A stretch of 64,000 nt of DNA from an uncultured Pseudomonadota bacterium (GCA_903868595.1 CAIPVV010000008.1:1-64000); one strand, 5' to 3'; counted from the stretch's first letter, positions 31,828 to 41,539 are shown. Notes: generated from the letters alone by a model not told the origin. Made by a program: numbers and translations.

Positions 31828-32877
31828 ATGACCCTATCCCTACCCCGTCGTACCCTGCTGCTCCTGGCCACGCTGGCCCCCCTGCTGACGGCGACCGCCG
31901 CGACCCGCAAGGGCGGCGGCAGGCGCAAGGTGGCGCCGCGCGAGCGTTTCGACCTCTCCCGCGCCGACATCCGCGAGTTCATCGCGCGTGCGGCCGAGCG
32001 CACGGCGATGACACCCGCGGCGATCCATGCGCTGCTGGCCGATGCCGTGCCGCAGAAGTCGATCCTGGAGGCCATGCACCGGCCTGCCGAGCAGGTGCTG
32101 CCGTGGTACCAGTACCGCGAGCGCTTCCTGACCGAGCATCGCGTGGCAACGGGCGTCGCGTTCTGGCGCGAGCACCGCGAACTGCTCGCGCGCGTAAGCC
32201 AGGAGCGCGGCGTCGCCCCGGAATATCTCGTGGCGATCCTGGGGGTGGAAACCTCCTATGGCCGCGTCATGGGCCACTACCGCGTGCTGGACGCGCTGGC
32301 GACGCTGGGCTTTGATTTCCCGGAACGGGGTGAATACTTCCGCCGCGAGCTGGAGCAGTTCCTGCTCCTGGCCGAGGAGGAAGGGCTGGATCCGCGCGTC
32401 ACGCGCGGCTCCTACGCGGGCGCGATGGGTGCACCGCAGTTCATGCCCTCCAGCTTCCGCAAGTATGCCGTCGACAGTGAGCACAAGGGCCGGCGCGACC
32501 TCTGGCTTGACTGGAGCGACGTGCTGGCCAGCATCGCCAACTATTTCATCGCACAGGGCTGGCATCCCGGCGAGCCGGTGATTGCCGAGGCGAGCACGCA
32601 GCGGGCCGGGGATGATCCGCTGGCCTTCGAGTTGGGCCTGGGCGACACCTTGGGCGGCATCCGCGCCCGCGGCTACCAGGTCGACTCGGACCTGCCGGAG
32701 GCCACGCCGGCGATGCTGGTGCCCGCCGAGCAGGCCGAGAGCATGTCCTGGCGCGTCGGCTTCACCAACTTCTTCGTGATCACCCGCTACAACCGCAGCC
32801 CGCGCTACGCCATGGCCGTCCACGACCTGGCGCAGGCGCTGCGCGTCCGCGCGCCCGAAACGGAGTCCTCCTCATGA
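31828..32877 (+). CDS. mltB: membrane-bound or periplasmic lytic murein transglycosylase B
   Basis: 349 residues from ATG 31828. A signal peptide (LLLLATLAPLLTATAA) lacks a lipobox, so the mature protein may be soluble instead of lipid-anchored. Catalytic Glu141 lies in GVETSYG, and the family motif GAMGAPQFMPSS is intact. It cleaves the MurNAc-GlcNAc bond forming 1,6-anhydro ends. Its stop overlaps the rlpA start (ATGA). Confidence 0.95.
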   Translation: MTLSLPRRTLLLLATLAPLLTATAATRKGGGRRKVAPRERFDLSRADIREFIARAAERTAMTPAAIHALLADAVPQKSILEAMHRPAEQVLPWYQYRERFLTEHRVATGVAFWREHRELLARVSQERGVAPEYLVAILGVETSYGRVMGHYRVLDALATLGFDFPERGEYFRRELEQFLLLAEEEGLDPRVTRGSYAGAMGAPQFMPSSFRKYAVDSEHKGRRDLWLDWSDVLASIANYFIAQGWHPGEPVIAEASTQRAGDDPLAFELGLGDTLGGIRARGYQVDSDLPEATPAMLVPAEQAESMSWRVGFTNFFVITRYNRSPRYAMAVHDLAQALRVRAPETESSS

Positions 32878-33761
32878 CCGCATGCCCTCGCCGGCCGGCC
32901 ACGCTGTTGCTGCTGGCGTGCTTGGCACTCCTGGCCGCCTGCCGCTCGGCACCACCACGCATCGAGCCGGACGCCCGGCGACCCGCGCCGCCGGCAGGCG
33001 GGCCGCGCGTCACGGCGCCGGTCCCGCAGCGGGCCCCCGGCGAGGTCCCGCCGCCGCCCGCCGACATCGCCTCGATTCCGGACGCCGTGCCGCGCGTGGA
33101 GCCGCGCAGCGCCCTGGGCAATCCGCCGTTCTACGACGTGCTGGGCAAGCGCTACTTCGTGCTGGCCAACGCCGAGGGCTACAAGGAGCGCGGCGTGGCC
33201 TCCTGGTACGGGCCGACCTTCCACGCGAAGAACGCCTCCAACGGCGATCCCTATGACATGTACGCCATGACGGCCGCGCACAAGACGCTGCCGCTGCCGG
33301 CCTACGCGCGGGTGACCAACCTTGCCAACGGGCGCAGCGTGGTCGTACGCGTCAATGACCGGGGGCCGTTCGTCGGCAACCGCATCATCGACCTCTCCTA
33401 TACCGCCGCCTACAAGCTCGACATGCTGCGCGCCGGCACGGCGTTCGTGGAGGTGGAGGCCGTAACGCCCGGCGCGCTCGCCACGACCGCTGCGGCGGTA
33501 GCGCCGTCCGCACCGCCGCCGCTCACCGCCAGCAGCATGCTGTACGTGCAGGCCGGCGCGTTCGGGGTCGAGGAGAACGCCCGGCGCCTGGTGGATCGCC
33601 TGCGCGCCGCGAACATCGCCAAGGTGGCCCTGCGGGCTCCGGCCAACGGCAGCAAGCTCTGGCGCGTGCGCATTGGCCCGGTGGAGGACGTAGCGGCCTA
33701 TGATCGCCTCATCGCCCAGCTGACCACGCTGGGCGTCGACGGGCGCCTCGCCACGGATTGA
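32874..33761 (+). CDS. rlpA: septal/sidewall lipoprotein RlpA with SPOR domain
   Basis: 295 residues. Lipobox LAAC (Cys23), a Pro-rich linker, a double-psi beta-barrel domain (GVASWYG; catalytic-type His in AAHKTLP and Asp in VNDRGPF) and a C-terminal SPOR domain (~220-295). In Pseudomonas, RlpA cleaves denuded glycan strands. It is coupled to mltB and followed 76 bp later by the carboxypeptidase gene. Confidence 0.94.
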   Translation: MTACPRRPATLLLLACLALLAACRSAPPRIEPDARRPAPPAGGPRVTAPVPQRAPGEVPPPPADIASIPDAVPRVEPRSALGNPPFYDVLGKRYFVLANAEGYKERGVASWYGPTFHAKNASNGDPYDMYAMTAAHKTLPLPAYARVTNLANGRSVVVRVNDRGPFVGNRIIDLSYTAAYKLDMLRAGTAFVEVEAVTPGALATTAAAVAPSAPPPLTASSMLYVQAGAFGVEENARRLVDRLRAANIAKVALRAPANGSKLWRVRIGPVEDVAAYDRLIAQLTTLGVDGRLATD

Positions 33762-33837
33762 CTCCCCACCGCCCCGGCACCGACTTGTCACGACCACCAC
33801 CGAATTCCCGAACACACGCCCTTTGGAGATTGCCCGG

Positions 33838-35013
33838 ATGAACTACTCCCGCCTGATTGCGTTCTGCCTGCCGCTGGTCGCCGCCGGCGCCCTCGCGCAG
33901 GTCCCGACCCTGGTCACGCCGCCGGCGCCGGGCAGCGCCGCGATGCCGATCCCGGCCGCCCCCAGCGTGCCAACCAACGGCTATGTGCTCATGGACTACG
34001 ACACCGGCCGCGTACTGGCCGAGCAGCGTGGGGAGGAGCGCATGGAGCCGGCCAGCATCACCAAGCTGATGACCAGCTACATCGTCTTCAACGCGATCCG
34101 CGAGAAGCGCCTGCGCCTGGATGAAGATGTGGTGATCAGCGAGCATGCCTGGCGCTCGGAAGGCTCCCGCACCTTCGTGCAGGTGGGCACGCGCGTGCCG
34201 GCCGACGTGCTCATCAAAGGCATGACGGTGCAGTCGGGCAACGATGCGACCATCGCTCTGGCCGAGCGCCTGGCCGGCACGGAGCCGGCGTTCGTGGAGA
34301 TGATGAACCAGTACGCCGTGCGGCTGGGGCTGAAGAACACGCACTTCGACAATGCCTGGGGCGGCCCGTCGCCGACGCACTACTCTTCGGCCCGCGACCT
34401 GGCCCTGCTGGGACAGGCGCTGATCCGCGACTTCCCGGAAGACTACAAGCTCTACTCCATGCGCGAGTTCGTCTGGAACGGCATCAAGCAGCAGAACCGC
34501 AATGGCCTGCTGGGCCGTGACCCGACGGTCGACGGCATCAAGACCGGCCACACCGACAGCGCCAAGTACTGCCTGGTGAGTTCGGCAAAGCGCAACGGCA
34601 TGCGCCTGATCGCCGTTGTCCTGGGCTCCAACACCGTCAAGGACCGCGAGGACGCCAGCGCCGCGCTGCTGAACTACGGATTCACCTTCTACGAGACGGT
34701 CAAGCTGCAGGCCGGCAAGACCATGCTGCTGAAGCCCCGCGTCTACAAGTCCGCCGAGGAGTTCGTGCCGGTGGGCACCGCGCGCGACGTGTACGTGACG
34801 GTGGCCCGCGGCCAGAGCGGCGCCCTGCAGAAGACTGCCGAGGTGAAGGGCACGCTCATTGCCCCGATCGCCGCAAACTCGGTTGCGGGCACGCTGACCG
34901 TGCGCTCCGGCGGCGTGGTGGTCAGCACGATTCCGCTGGTGACGCTCAGCGCCGCGACCGAAGGCGGCGTGTTTCAGCGGCTGAGCGACACCGTTCGCCT
35001 CTGGTTCCGCTAG
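33838..35013 (+). CDS. dacA: D-alanyl-D-alanine carboxypeptidase, PBP5/6 family
   Basis: 391 residues from ATG 33838, with GGAG 8 bp upstream. A cleavable signal (GALAQ) precedes the catalytic set Ser73-ITK, SGN at 133-135 and KTG at 235-237. A beta-rich C-terminal domain ends in a short amphipathic helix for peripheral membrane binding. It removes the terminal D-Ala of pentapeptides. It lies between rlpA and dat. Confidence 0.96.
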   Translation: MNYSRLIAFCLPLVAAGALAQVPTLVTPPAPGSAAMPIPAAPSVPTNGYVLMDYDTGRVLAEQRGEERMEPASITKLMTSYIVFNAIREKRLRLDEDVVISEHAWRSEGSRTFVQVGTRVPADVLIKGMTVQSGNDATIALAERLAGTEPAFVEMMNQYAVRLGLKNTHFDNAWGGPSPTHYSSARDLALLGQALIRDFPEDYKLYSMREFVWNGIKQQNRNGLLGRDPTVDGIKTGHTDSAKYCLVSSAKRNGMRLIAVVLGSNTVKDREDASAALLNYGFTFYETVKLQAGKTMLLKPRVYKSAEEFVPVGTARDVYVTVARGQSGALQKTAEVKGTLIAPIAANSVAGTLTVRSGGVVVSTIPLVTLSAATEGGVFQRLSDTVRLWFR

Positions 35014-35021
35014 GCAGCGAC

Positions 35022-35879
35022 ATGGCCACGCCCCATCCGACCTGTTACCTGAACGGCCAGCAGATGCCGCTGGTGGAAGCACGGATCTCCCCGCTGGACC
35101 GCAGCTTCCTGTTCGGCGACGGCGTCTACGAGGTCATCCCGGTCTACGACGGCAAGCCGTTTCGCTTCGCCGCCCATGCCGAGCGCCTCTCCCGCAGCCT
35201 TGCCGCGCTGCACATCCGGGATCCCTACAGCCGCGACCAGTGGCGGCGGGTCGTGGAGGAGCTGATCGCTGCCAACGGCGCCGGCGACCAGTACGTCTAC
35301 CTGCAGGTCTCGCGGGGGGCGGAGTTCGGCCGCAACCACGCGCCGCTGCCGGACATCGAGCCGACGGTATTCCTGTACTGCACGCCCTGGCCGCCGGTGT
35401 CTGCCGAGGTGCTGGCCACCGGCATTGCCGCGGTCACCGCGCAGGACACCCGCTGGGCTCGCTGCGACATCAAGTCGGTCGCGCTGCTGGCCAACGTGAT
35501 GCTGCGCCAGCTGGCCGTTGACGCCGGCGCCGGGGAAACCATCCTACTGCGCGATGGCAAGCTCATGGAGGGCAGCGCCTCCACGGTGCACGTGGTGATC
35601 CACGGCGAGCTGCTCACCCCGCCCAACTCCCATCGCATCCTCCCGGGCACGACGCGGGGCGTGGTGATCGAGCTCGCCGAGTCGCTAGGCATCGCGCACC
35701 GCACGGCCGACATCACGGAGACGGAGCTGCGCAATGCCGACGAGATATGGCTGGCCTCCGCCGTGCGGGAGGTGCAGCCGGTGACGCTGCTGGATGGCAA
35801 GCCGGTCGGTACCGGCCAGCCCGGGCCGCTGTGGCAGCGCGTTTATGCGCGCTACCAGGAGTTCAAGCGCGCGGGCTAG
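35022..35879 (+). CDS. dat: D-amino acid aminotransferase (fold-type IV PLP enzyme)
   Basis: 285 residues. The PLP lysine is Lys151 in DIKSVALL; LFGDGVYE and EGSASTVHVV are further class IV signatures. Position right after a D-Ala carboxypeptidase suggests D-alanine/D-glutamate supply or recycling, but branched-chain or 4-amino-4-deoxychorismate activities share the fold. In related genomes lipB and lipA commonly follow; here they do not. Confidence 0.88.
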   Translation: MATPHPTCYLNGQQMPLVEARISPLDRSFLFGDGVYEVIPVYDGKPFRFAAHAERLSRSLAALHIRDPYSRDQWRRVVEELIAANGAGDQYVYLQVSRGAEFGRNHAPLPDIEPTVFLYCTPWPPVSAEVLATGIAAVTAQDTRWARCDIKSVALLANVMLRQLAVDAGAGETILLRDGKLMEGSASTVHVVIHGELLTPPNSHRILPGTTRGVVIELAESLGIAHRTADITETELRNADEIWLASAVREVQPVTLLDGKPVGTGQPGPLWQRVYARYQEFKRAG

Positions 35880-36496
35880 GTGTGCGGTTTCGTTAGGTTG
35901 TTGTCGCCCTCCGGGGAGAGGATCCCGAGGTGCCAAAACCCCGGCTTGCCCCCGTCGAAGAGGGGTGAACAAGGAGGCACAAGCAGGCTCGTCTGACTCC
36001 CAGGGTCGAGCGCAGCCCAGACGTTCGCACGCATCCTTGGCAAACGTAAGGGGGTCCACGTTCTCGTAGCGCGGCCGTCCCTCCCGGAGCGGCTTGCTGT
36101 CCACTGGCGCGGCGCCCAGGAACCCAAGTCCTCGGCCGGCTGCGGCGGCGTGGCCTCCAGGGCCAGAATCCCTGCGGCGTGTTGCGCAGACCGTCCCGAA
36201 CTTCTCCTGCGGGCTCCCTTTGGGCAGCCAAAGAACACTGCCGCCGGGCAGGGCCCTGTCATCGCGCGTGTAGCGGCGAAACCGATCCGGCTCGGCGGCG
36301 TTGCCTTGGTGCGCCAGCACGGGCTCGGGGGGCAGCCAGGCACGTCCTGTGCCACGCAGCACGGGAGCGCGCTGTGCCGTGCGTAGCGGGGACTCGGAGC
36401 AAAGCGCCGGAGAATGGCCGCCCCGGGCAGCGCGCCCGGTGAACCCAGATCGCACGCCAATAGCCCCTCGACGCAGGCGGATCGTGCGCCCGCCTG
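35880..36496. other. 617-bp gap without a recognised gene
   Basis: No protein family is recognised on either strand. A minus-strand frame stays open through most of it and includes protein-like stretches (LRRGQAGVLAPRDP), but its composition is repetitive and it runs into dat. A segment around 36200-36245 (CTTTGGGCAGCCAAAGA) contains an imperfect inverted repeat. It may be the site of a lost segment downstream of dat. Confidence 0.45.
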
Positions 36497-37615
36497 CTAG
36501 CCGATCGCCTCGTGCAGGGCCTTGAGCAGATCCGTCTGCGTGATGATGCCCACCAGGCGACGCTGGGCATCGATGATCGGGATGTGATGGTGCCCACCTT
36601 CGGAGAACAACGGCACCAGCTCCGTCACCGCACGATCAGCGCTCGCCACCCGCACCTCTCGCGTCATGATCTGGCCAACGACTTCCGGCTTGGGCGTAGG
36701 GACGGTGGTGGTCCTGCGCAGGAACTCGCGCAGGCGGGCGCCGACCCCCTCGTGCCCGTCCAGGTCCACGTGGCGCAGAAAATCCGCGACGGTGACGATG
36801 CCCACCACCCGGCCCGCCGGATCGGTCACCGGCAGCGCCTTGATGCGGTGCTCGCGCAGCAGGCGCCACCCCTCGCGCAGCGGCGTCGCGGCGTCCACGG
36901 TGATCAGTTGCCGCGTCATGACCTGCTCGCACCGCAAGTCTCCGAGGCGGCGTCCGTAAGCCTGCGCTTCGGCAAAGTGCAGCAGGGACTCCAGGTCAGC
37001 GCGATTGACGTCGATCACCTGGTTGTAGTGCGCCAGGGCGGCGTCCAGGTCGGCCGCGCTGAATCGAGACGCCGCAGCGACGGGCACGGACGGCACCGCG
37101 GGGTAACGTCGGCCGGTAAGGTTGTTGTAGAGCACGGCGACGACGACCAGCACCAGCGAGTCCAGCAACACCGGAAACAGCGCGTAGCGGAAGGTTGCCA
37201 CCTGCGTCAGCACGACCAGCAGCGCCGTTGCCCCGCCGGGCGGATGCAGGCAGCGCAGGGCAAACATCAAAAGAACGGCTGAGCCGACGGCCACTGCCGC
37301 GGCCAGCGGCAGGCTGGGAATCCCCAGTGCGCAGCAGATGCCCACGAGCGCCGAGAGCGTATTGCCACCAACGACCGCCCAGGGCTGCGCCAGGGGACTG
37401 GAGGGCACGGCAAACACGAGCACCGCGCTGGCCCCAAGGGGCGCAATGAGCCACGGGAGGCCGGTGAGCGGCGGCGCCAGCGCACGGCACAACAGCGCCG
37501 TGGCGAGCAAGCCCAAGCCGGCGCCCAGCCCGGCGCGCCAGCGGTCGCGGGAATCCACCTGGAGTGCAGCCGGCCACAGTGCCCGCCAGCCGGTTGGCGG
37601 CGCGGAGCCGGTCAC
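36497..37615 (-). CDS. HPP-family membrane protein with two CBS domains
   Basis: 372 residues from GTG 37615, which overlaps the tadA stop (GTGA). Residues ~25-175 are four or five membrane helices with the HPPGGATAL signature. The C-terminal half has two CBS domains (~225-290 and ~305-370), which usually bind adenine nucleotides and regulate the attached part. Some plant HPP proteins carry nitrite; the substrate here is unknown. It is the last gene of a five-gene packed operon. Confidence 0.9.
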   Translation of the reverse strand: MTGSAPPTGWRALWPAALQVDSRDRWRAGLGAGLGLLATALLCRALAPPLTGLPWLIAPLGASAVLVFAVPSSPLAQPWAVVGGNTLSALVGICCALGIPSLPLAAAVAVGSAVLLMFALRCLHPPGGATALLVVLTQVATFRYALFPVLLDSLVLVVVAVLYNNLTGRRYPAVPSVPVAAASRFSAADLDAALAHYNQVIDVNRADLESLLHFAEAQAYGRRLGDLRCEQVMTRQLITVDAATPLREGWRLLREHRIKALPVTDPAGRVVGIVTVADFLRHVDLDGHEGVGARLREFLRRTTTVPTPKPEVVGQIMTREVRVASADRAVTELVPLFSEGGHHHIPIIDAQRRLVGIITQTDLLKALHEAIG

Positions 37616-38079
37616 GTTGCCGCACTCCGGCGCGCCGCGAAGAACTGCGACAACAGCTCGCCGCATTCCTGCTCCAGCACGCCGCCGAACACGTCCACCC
37701 GGTGGTTGAGTCCCGGCAGCGTGAAGACGTTCGTGAGGCTGCCGGCGGCGCCGGCCTTGGGATCAAAGGCCCCGAACACCACCCGGCGCACGCGCGCATG
37801 GATGATCGCCGAGGCGCACATGACGCAGGGCTCCAGGGTGACGTACAGCACCGTGTCCAGCAGGCGGTAGCTGCCCAGCGCCCGCCCAGCCTCGCGCAGC
37901 GCCACGATCTCGGCATGCCCCGTGGGGTCATGACTGGCGATCGGGTTGTTCGCACCCTCGGCCACGATCACATCGCCACTGACCAGTACGGCGCCCACGG
38001 GTACCTCGCCCGCCACACCGGCCGCGCGCGCCAGCGCCAGCGCCCGGCGCATGAAGTCCGCATCGTCCCGTGGCGCCAT
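37612..38079 (-). CDS. tadA: tRNA adenosine(34) deaminase
   Basis: 155 residues from ATG 38079, which overlaps the ArsC-like stop by one base (TGATG). TadA converts A34 of tRNA-Arg(ACG) to inosine. The zinc site is intact: HAE with the catalytic Glu, and PCVMC. A cytosine-deaminase-like alternative is unlikely given length and motif spacing. Confidence 0.94.
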   Translation of the reverse strand: MAPRDDADFMRRALALARAAGVAGEVPVGAVLVSGDVIVAEGANNPIASHDPTGHAEIVALREAGRALGSYRLLDTVLYVTLEPCVMCASAIIHARVRRVVFGAFDPKAGAAGSLTNVFTLPGLNHRVDVFGGVLEQECGELLSQFFAARRSAAT

Positions 38080-38435
38080 CAGCCTGCTCCCGCCAGCGCC
38101 GCGGCGTACAGCTCGGGCTTGAAGCCGAGCGTGAGGCGGCCGCCAACCTCCAGCACCGGGCGCTTGATCATGCCGGGCTGGGCCAGCATCAGCTCGATGG
38201 CGCGTGCCGGCGTGAGCTCGGCACGCTCGAGCTCCGGCAGCTTGCGGAAGGTGGTGCCGGCGCGGTTCAGCACCTTCTCCCAGCCCAGTTCCCGGCACCA
38301 CAGCGTGAGCCGCGCGCGATCGATGCCGTCGACCTTGTAGTTGTGGAAGCTGTGCGCCACGCCCTGCGCGGCCAGCCACGCCCGCGCCTTCTGCATCGTG
38401 TCGCAGTTGGGAATCCCGTAGATCGTGACGCTCAT
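38079..38435 (-). CDS. ArsC-family thioredoxin-fold protein (YffB-like)
   Basis: 118 residues from ATG 38435. A thioredoxin fold with a single N-terminal Cys (IPNCDTMQKA) and RPVLE in the C-terminal part, as in YffB/Spx relatives. YffB-type members are probably glutathione-dependent thiol reductases; true arsenate reductases carry the same scaffold. Single Cys and lack of ars genes argue against arsenate resistance. It lies between a cupin and tadA. Confidence 0.88.
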   Translation of the reverse strand: MSVTIYGIPNCDTMQKARAWLAAQGVAHSFHNYKVDGIDRARLTLWCRELGWEKVLNRAGTTFRKLPELERAELTPARAIELMLAQPGMIKRPVLEVGGRLTLGFKPELYAAALAGAG

Positions 38436-38448
38436 CCCCGCGACGCGC

Positions 38449-38823
38449 CTACTCGTAGATCGCATAGTACTTGCGGGCGGGTTCCGTGACGTCCCACCAG
38501 CCGGTGAAGCCCGCGGGCGTCACGAAGGCGTCCCCCGCCCGGTAGGTGTGCACGGCGCCGTCATCGCCGGTGACCACGATCACGCCGGCCAGCAGGTGGC
38601 AGAACTCGCTCTCGCTGAAGACCACCCGCCACTTGCCCACCGCCGACTCCCAGATGCCGCTGTGGAAGCGGCCGTCGGCGCTGCTGTAGTAGTTCCAGGC
38701 GGCCTGCTCGGGGTGGCCGGAGAGGAGGCGCTCGGCGGGCGGGCTGTAGCGCTGCGGGGCGGGCGCGGCTGCACGAAAGTCGACGACCGGTGCAAACGGC
38801 AGGGCAGTCTCGGGTGCGCTCAT
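38449..38823 (-). CDS. cupin-domain protein (DUF861 type)
   Basis: 124 residues from ATG 38823; a GTG one codon earlier is possible, and GAGG lies upstream. A single small cupin barrel with YYSSADGRFHSGIWES and GDAFVTPAGFTGWWDV. Members of this group include sugar-nucleotide and (S)-ureidoglycine-related enzymes, but substrate is not predictable. It is immediately after the MFS gene and 13 bp before the ArsC-like gene. Confidence 0.85.
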   Translation of the reverse strand: MSAPETALPFAPVVDFRAAAPAPQRYSPPAERLLSGHPEQAAWNYYSSADGRFHSGIWESAVGKWRVVFSESEFCHLLAGVIVVTGDDGAVHTYRAGDAFVTPAGFTGWWDVTEPARKYYAIYE

Positions 38824-38827
38824 CACG

Positions 38828-40054
38828 TTACCTCGGGGTCCACAGGTTCAGCTTGCCCTGCTCCGCCCACAGCACCGCCACCAGCGCGATGCCGGCGGAG
38901 ATCAGGTAAGTCAGCTCCAGCGGCAGCACGGTGCCATTGAAGGCGCGGCCGACGAGCATGCCGATCACGGCGCCGCCCAGCGTCGTGACCAGGCCCAGCA
39001 CCGCGGAGGCCGTACCGGCCACGGCGCCCAGCGGCTCCATCGCGATCGCGTTGAAGTTGGGCATCGTCAGGCACATCAGGAACTGGATGGCCGCCAGCAG
39101 CGAGGCGAAGAGCATCAGCGGCGGGCGGCCCTGGTAGACCACTGCCGTCGCGTAGCCGGCGATCGCCAGCGCCACGAACAGCAGCAGGCAGATATGCGAG
39201 AGGCGGCGCATGCCGTAGGAGCGTACCAGCGTGGAGTTGGCGAAGAAGGCCAGGCCCATGGCACCCGCGATGGAGCCGAAGGCCACCGGGAAGAGCGGTC
39301 CCAGGCCATAGACCTCGGTCTCGAAGATCTGCTGCGAGGAGCTCACGTAGACCATCAGGCAACCCATCATCAGTGCGATGGCGATGCCGTAGCCCACGGT
39401 GCCCCGGTGCGCAATGGTCGCGTGGATGCCTTTGCCGATCTGCTGCAGCGAGAAAGCGCGCCGGTGGTCGGGATGCAGCGTCTCCGGCATGCGCAGGCCG
39501 AACCAGACGACCACGACGACGGCCATGGCGAGCATGCTGACGAACACGGCGCGCCAGCCGGCCAGCGCGATGGTGAGGCTGCCCAGCGCGGGCGCCACGA
39601 CCGGAACCATGATGAACACCATGAACACCAGGGAGAGCACGCGCGCCATGTCGCGCCCCTCGTAGCGGTCGCGGACCAGCGCGACCGCCAGCACCTGCGC
39701 CGCCGCGGCGCCCATACCCTGTACGAAGCGCCCGACCAGCAGGACCTCATAGCTCTGCGCCACGGCGCCGATGAGCGCGCCCAGTGAATACACGCCGATG
39801 CCGATCATCAGCGTTGGGCGCCGCCCGATGACGTCGGAGATGGTCCCGTAGACGATCTGCAGGGCGCCGGAGCCGATCATGTAGACGGTGACGATCAGCT
39901 GCATGTCATTGGCGTTGGTCACGCCCAGGGCCTCGCGGATCGGCACGAAGGCGGGCAGCAGGTTATCGATCGACAACGAGATCAGCGCCATGATCAGGGC
40001 GACGATGGCGATGAACTCCCGCAGGGACGGGGCGGGACGGGCGGTGGCGGGCAT
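38828..40054 (-). CDS. MFS drug:H+ antiporter, Bcr/CflA type
   Basis: 408 residues with 12 predicted membrane helices. Family signatures are the SIDNLLPAF helix 1 and the GRRPTLMIG loop between helices 2 and 3. Bcr/CflA exporters expel bicyclomycin, chloramphenicol or sulfonamides; the natural substrate here is unknown. It is the first gene of the run down to HPP-CBS. Confidence 0.9.
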   Translation of the reverse strand: MPATARPAPSLREFIAIVALIMALISLSIDNLLPAFVPIREALGVTNANDMQLIVTVYMIGSGALQIVYGTISDVIGRRPTLMIGIGVYSLGALIGAVAQSYEVLLVGRFVQGMGAAAAQVLAVALVRDRYEGRDMARVLSLVFMVFIMVPVVAPALGSLTIALAGWRAVFVSMLAMAVVVVVWFGLRMPETLHPDHRRAFSLQQIGKGIHATIAHRGTVGYGIAIALMMGCLMVYVSSSQQIFETEVYGLGPLFPVAFGSIAGAMGLAFFANSTLVRSYGMRRLSHICLLLFVALAIAGYATAVVYQGRPPLMLFASLLAAIQFLMCLTMPNFNAIAMEPLGAVAGTASAVLGLVTTLGGAVIGMLVGRAFNGTVLPLELTYLISAGIALVAVLWAEQGKLNLWTPR

Positions 40055-40136
40055 CAGGATGCGGATCCTTGGGGAGCGAGGGAGGCCCTGACGGGCCGGA
40101 CGGGGATTTTGCCCTAATTTCCCACGTCGGGTTGCT

Positions 40137-41432
40137 TCAGCCGGCCGGCTCCGGCGCCTCGCGCGGCAGGGCCAGCAGCGCCAGCAGCGTCAGGACGCCC
40201 GCGGCGACGAGGTAGTAGCCCACCGACGCCAGCCCGTAGTGCGTCGCCAGCCAGGTGGCGATATAGGGGGCCAGCGACGCCCCGACGATCCCGGCCAGGT
40301 TGAAGGTCAGCGAGGCGCCGGTGTACCGCACCGCCGTCGGGAACAGCCCCGACAGGGCCGTGCCAAGCGGCCCGTAGGTCAGGCCCATGAAGCCCAGGCC
40401 CAGCGACATCGCCACGACCACTCCCAGGCGGCTGCCCGAGCCGAACAGCGGCGCGAACACGAACCCGAAGGCGATGATCGCCAGCGTCGCCACGATCAGC
40501 ATCCAGCGCGCACCGCGGCGCTCGGCGATGACCGCCGAGAGCGGCACGGTGATGCCGAAGAAGATCACCCCGATCATCTGCAGGATCAGGAACTCCGCAC
40601 GCGGGTAGTGCAGCGCCGAGGTGCCCCAGCTCAGGGAAAACACCGTCATGAGGTAGAACAGCACGAAGGTCGCCGTGGCCGCGAAGGTGCCGATCACGAG
40701 CGCGCGTGCATGCTGCGTGCAGACCACCAGCATCGGCACTTTCACCCGCTCGTTCTTCGCCATCGCGTCGCGAAAGGCCGGCGTCTCGGTCAGCCGCAGC
40801 CGCACGTACAGCCCCACCAGCACCAGCAGCGTGCTGACCAGGAAGGGAATGCGCCAGCCCCAGGCCAGGAACTGCGCCTCGGTGAACAGCTGCGTCAGCA
40901 CCAGGAACACGGCGGTGGAGCAGATGAAGCCGATCGGCGCGCCCAGCTGCGGGAACATGCCGTACCAGGCGCGCTTGCCGGGCGGTGCGTTCTCGATGGC
41001 CAGCAGCACCGCGCCGCCCCACTCCCCGCCCAGGCCCAGGCCCTGGCCGAAGCGGCACAGCGCCAGCAGCAGGGGGGCGAACAGGCCGATCGAGGCGTAG
41101 CTGGGGAGCAGGCCGATGACCACGGTGGAGAGGCCCATGGTCAGCAGGGCGGCCACCAGGGTCGCCTTGCGCCCGACCCGGTCCCCAAAGTGACCAAACA
41201 GGGCCGAACCCACCGGCCGGGCGAAAAACGCCAGGGCGAAGGTCGCCAGCGACTGCAGGGTGGCCGAAGTCGGGTCCCCGGCAGGAAAAAACAGCTGGGG
41301 GAAAACCAAAACGGCGGCTGTTGCGTAGATGTAGAAGTCGAAGAACTCGATCGTCGTGCCGATCAGGCTCGCCAGCAGCACGCGGCGGGCGGAATTGGTC
41401 GGCACCGGCGCCGTGCGGGTCGTGTACATCAT
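40137..41432 (-). CDS. MFS transporter, metabolite:H+ symporter (MHS) family
   Basis: 431 residues, 12 helices. TIEFFDFYIYATAAVLVFP at helix 1 and DRVGRKATL are typical of MHS proteins that import carboxylates, betaines or shikimate. An alternative ATG is one codon in. It is 82 bp upstream of the Bcr/CflA gene on the same strand, which may be transcribed separately. Substrate unknown. Confidence 0.9.
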   Translation of the reverse strand: MMYTTRTAPVPTNSARRVLLASLIGTTIEFFDFYIYATAAVLVFPQLFFPAGDPTSATLQSLATFALAFFARPVGSALFGHFGDRVGRKATLVAALLTMGLSTVVIGLLPSYASIGLFAPLLLALCRFGQGLGLGGEWGGAVLLAIENAPPGKRAWYGMFPQLGAPIGFICSTAVFLVLTQLFTEAQFLAWGWRIPFLVSTLLVLVGLYVRLRLTETPAFRDAMAKNERVKVPMLVVCTQHARALVIGTFAATATFVLFYLMTVFSLSWGTSALHYPRAEFLILQMIGVIFFGITVPLSAVIAERRGARWMLIVATLAIIAFGFVFAPLFGSGSRLGVVVAMSLGLGFMGLTYGPLGTALSGLFPTAVRYTGASLTFNLAGIVGASLAPYIATWLATHYGLASVGYYLVAAGVLTLLALLALPREAPEPAG

Positions 41433-41539
41433 TGTCGTCGGTCATCCCCCTGGAAGAGGGGGGGGATTCTGGCACAACTGGGCCGGGACGCCGCCCTGCG
41501 CCTTTCGGTCCGCCACCACCAGAGGGTACTCTAGCTGCC

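Noticed and set aside
35685-36455. 256-codon minus-strand frame running through the gap into dat
   Set aside because: It overlaps a conserved aminotransferase and shows repetitive composition with no domain.
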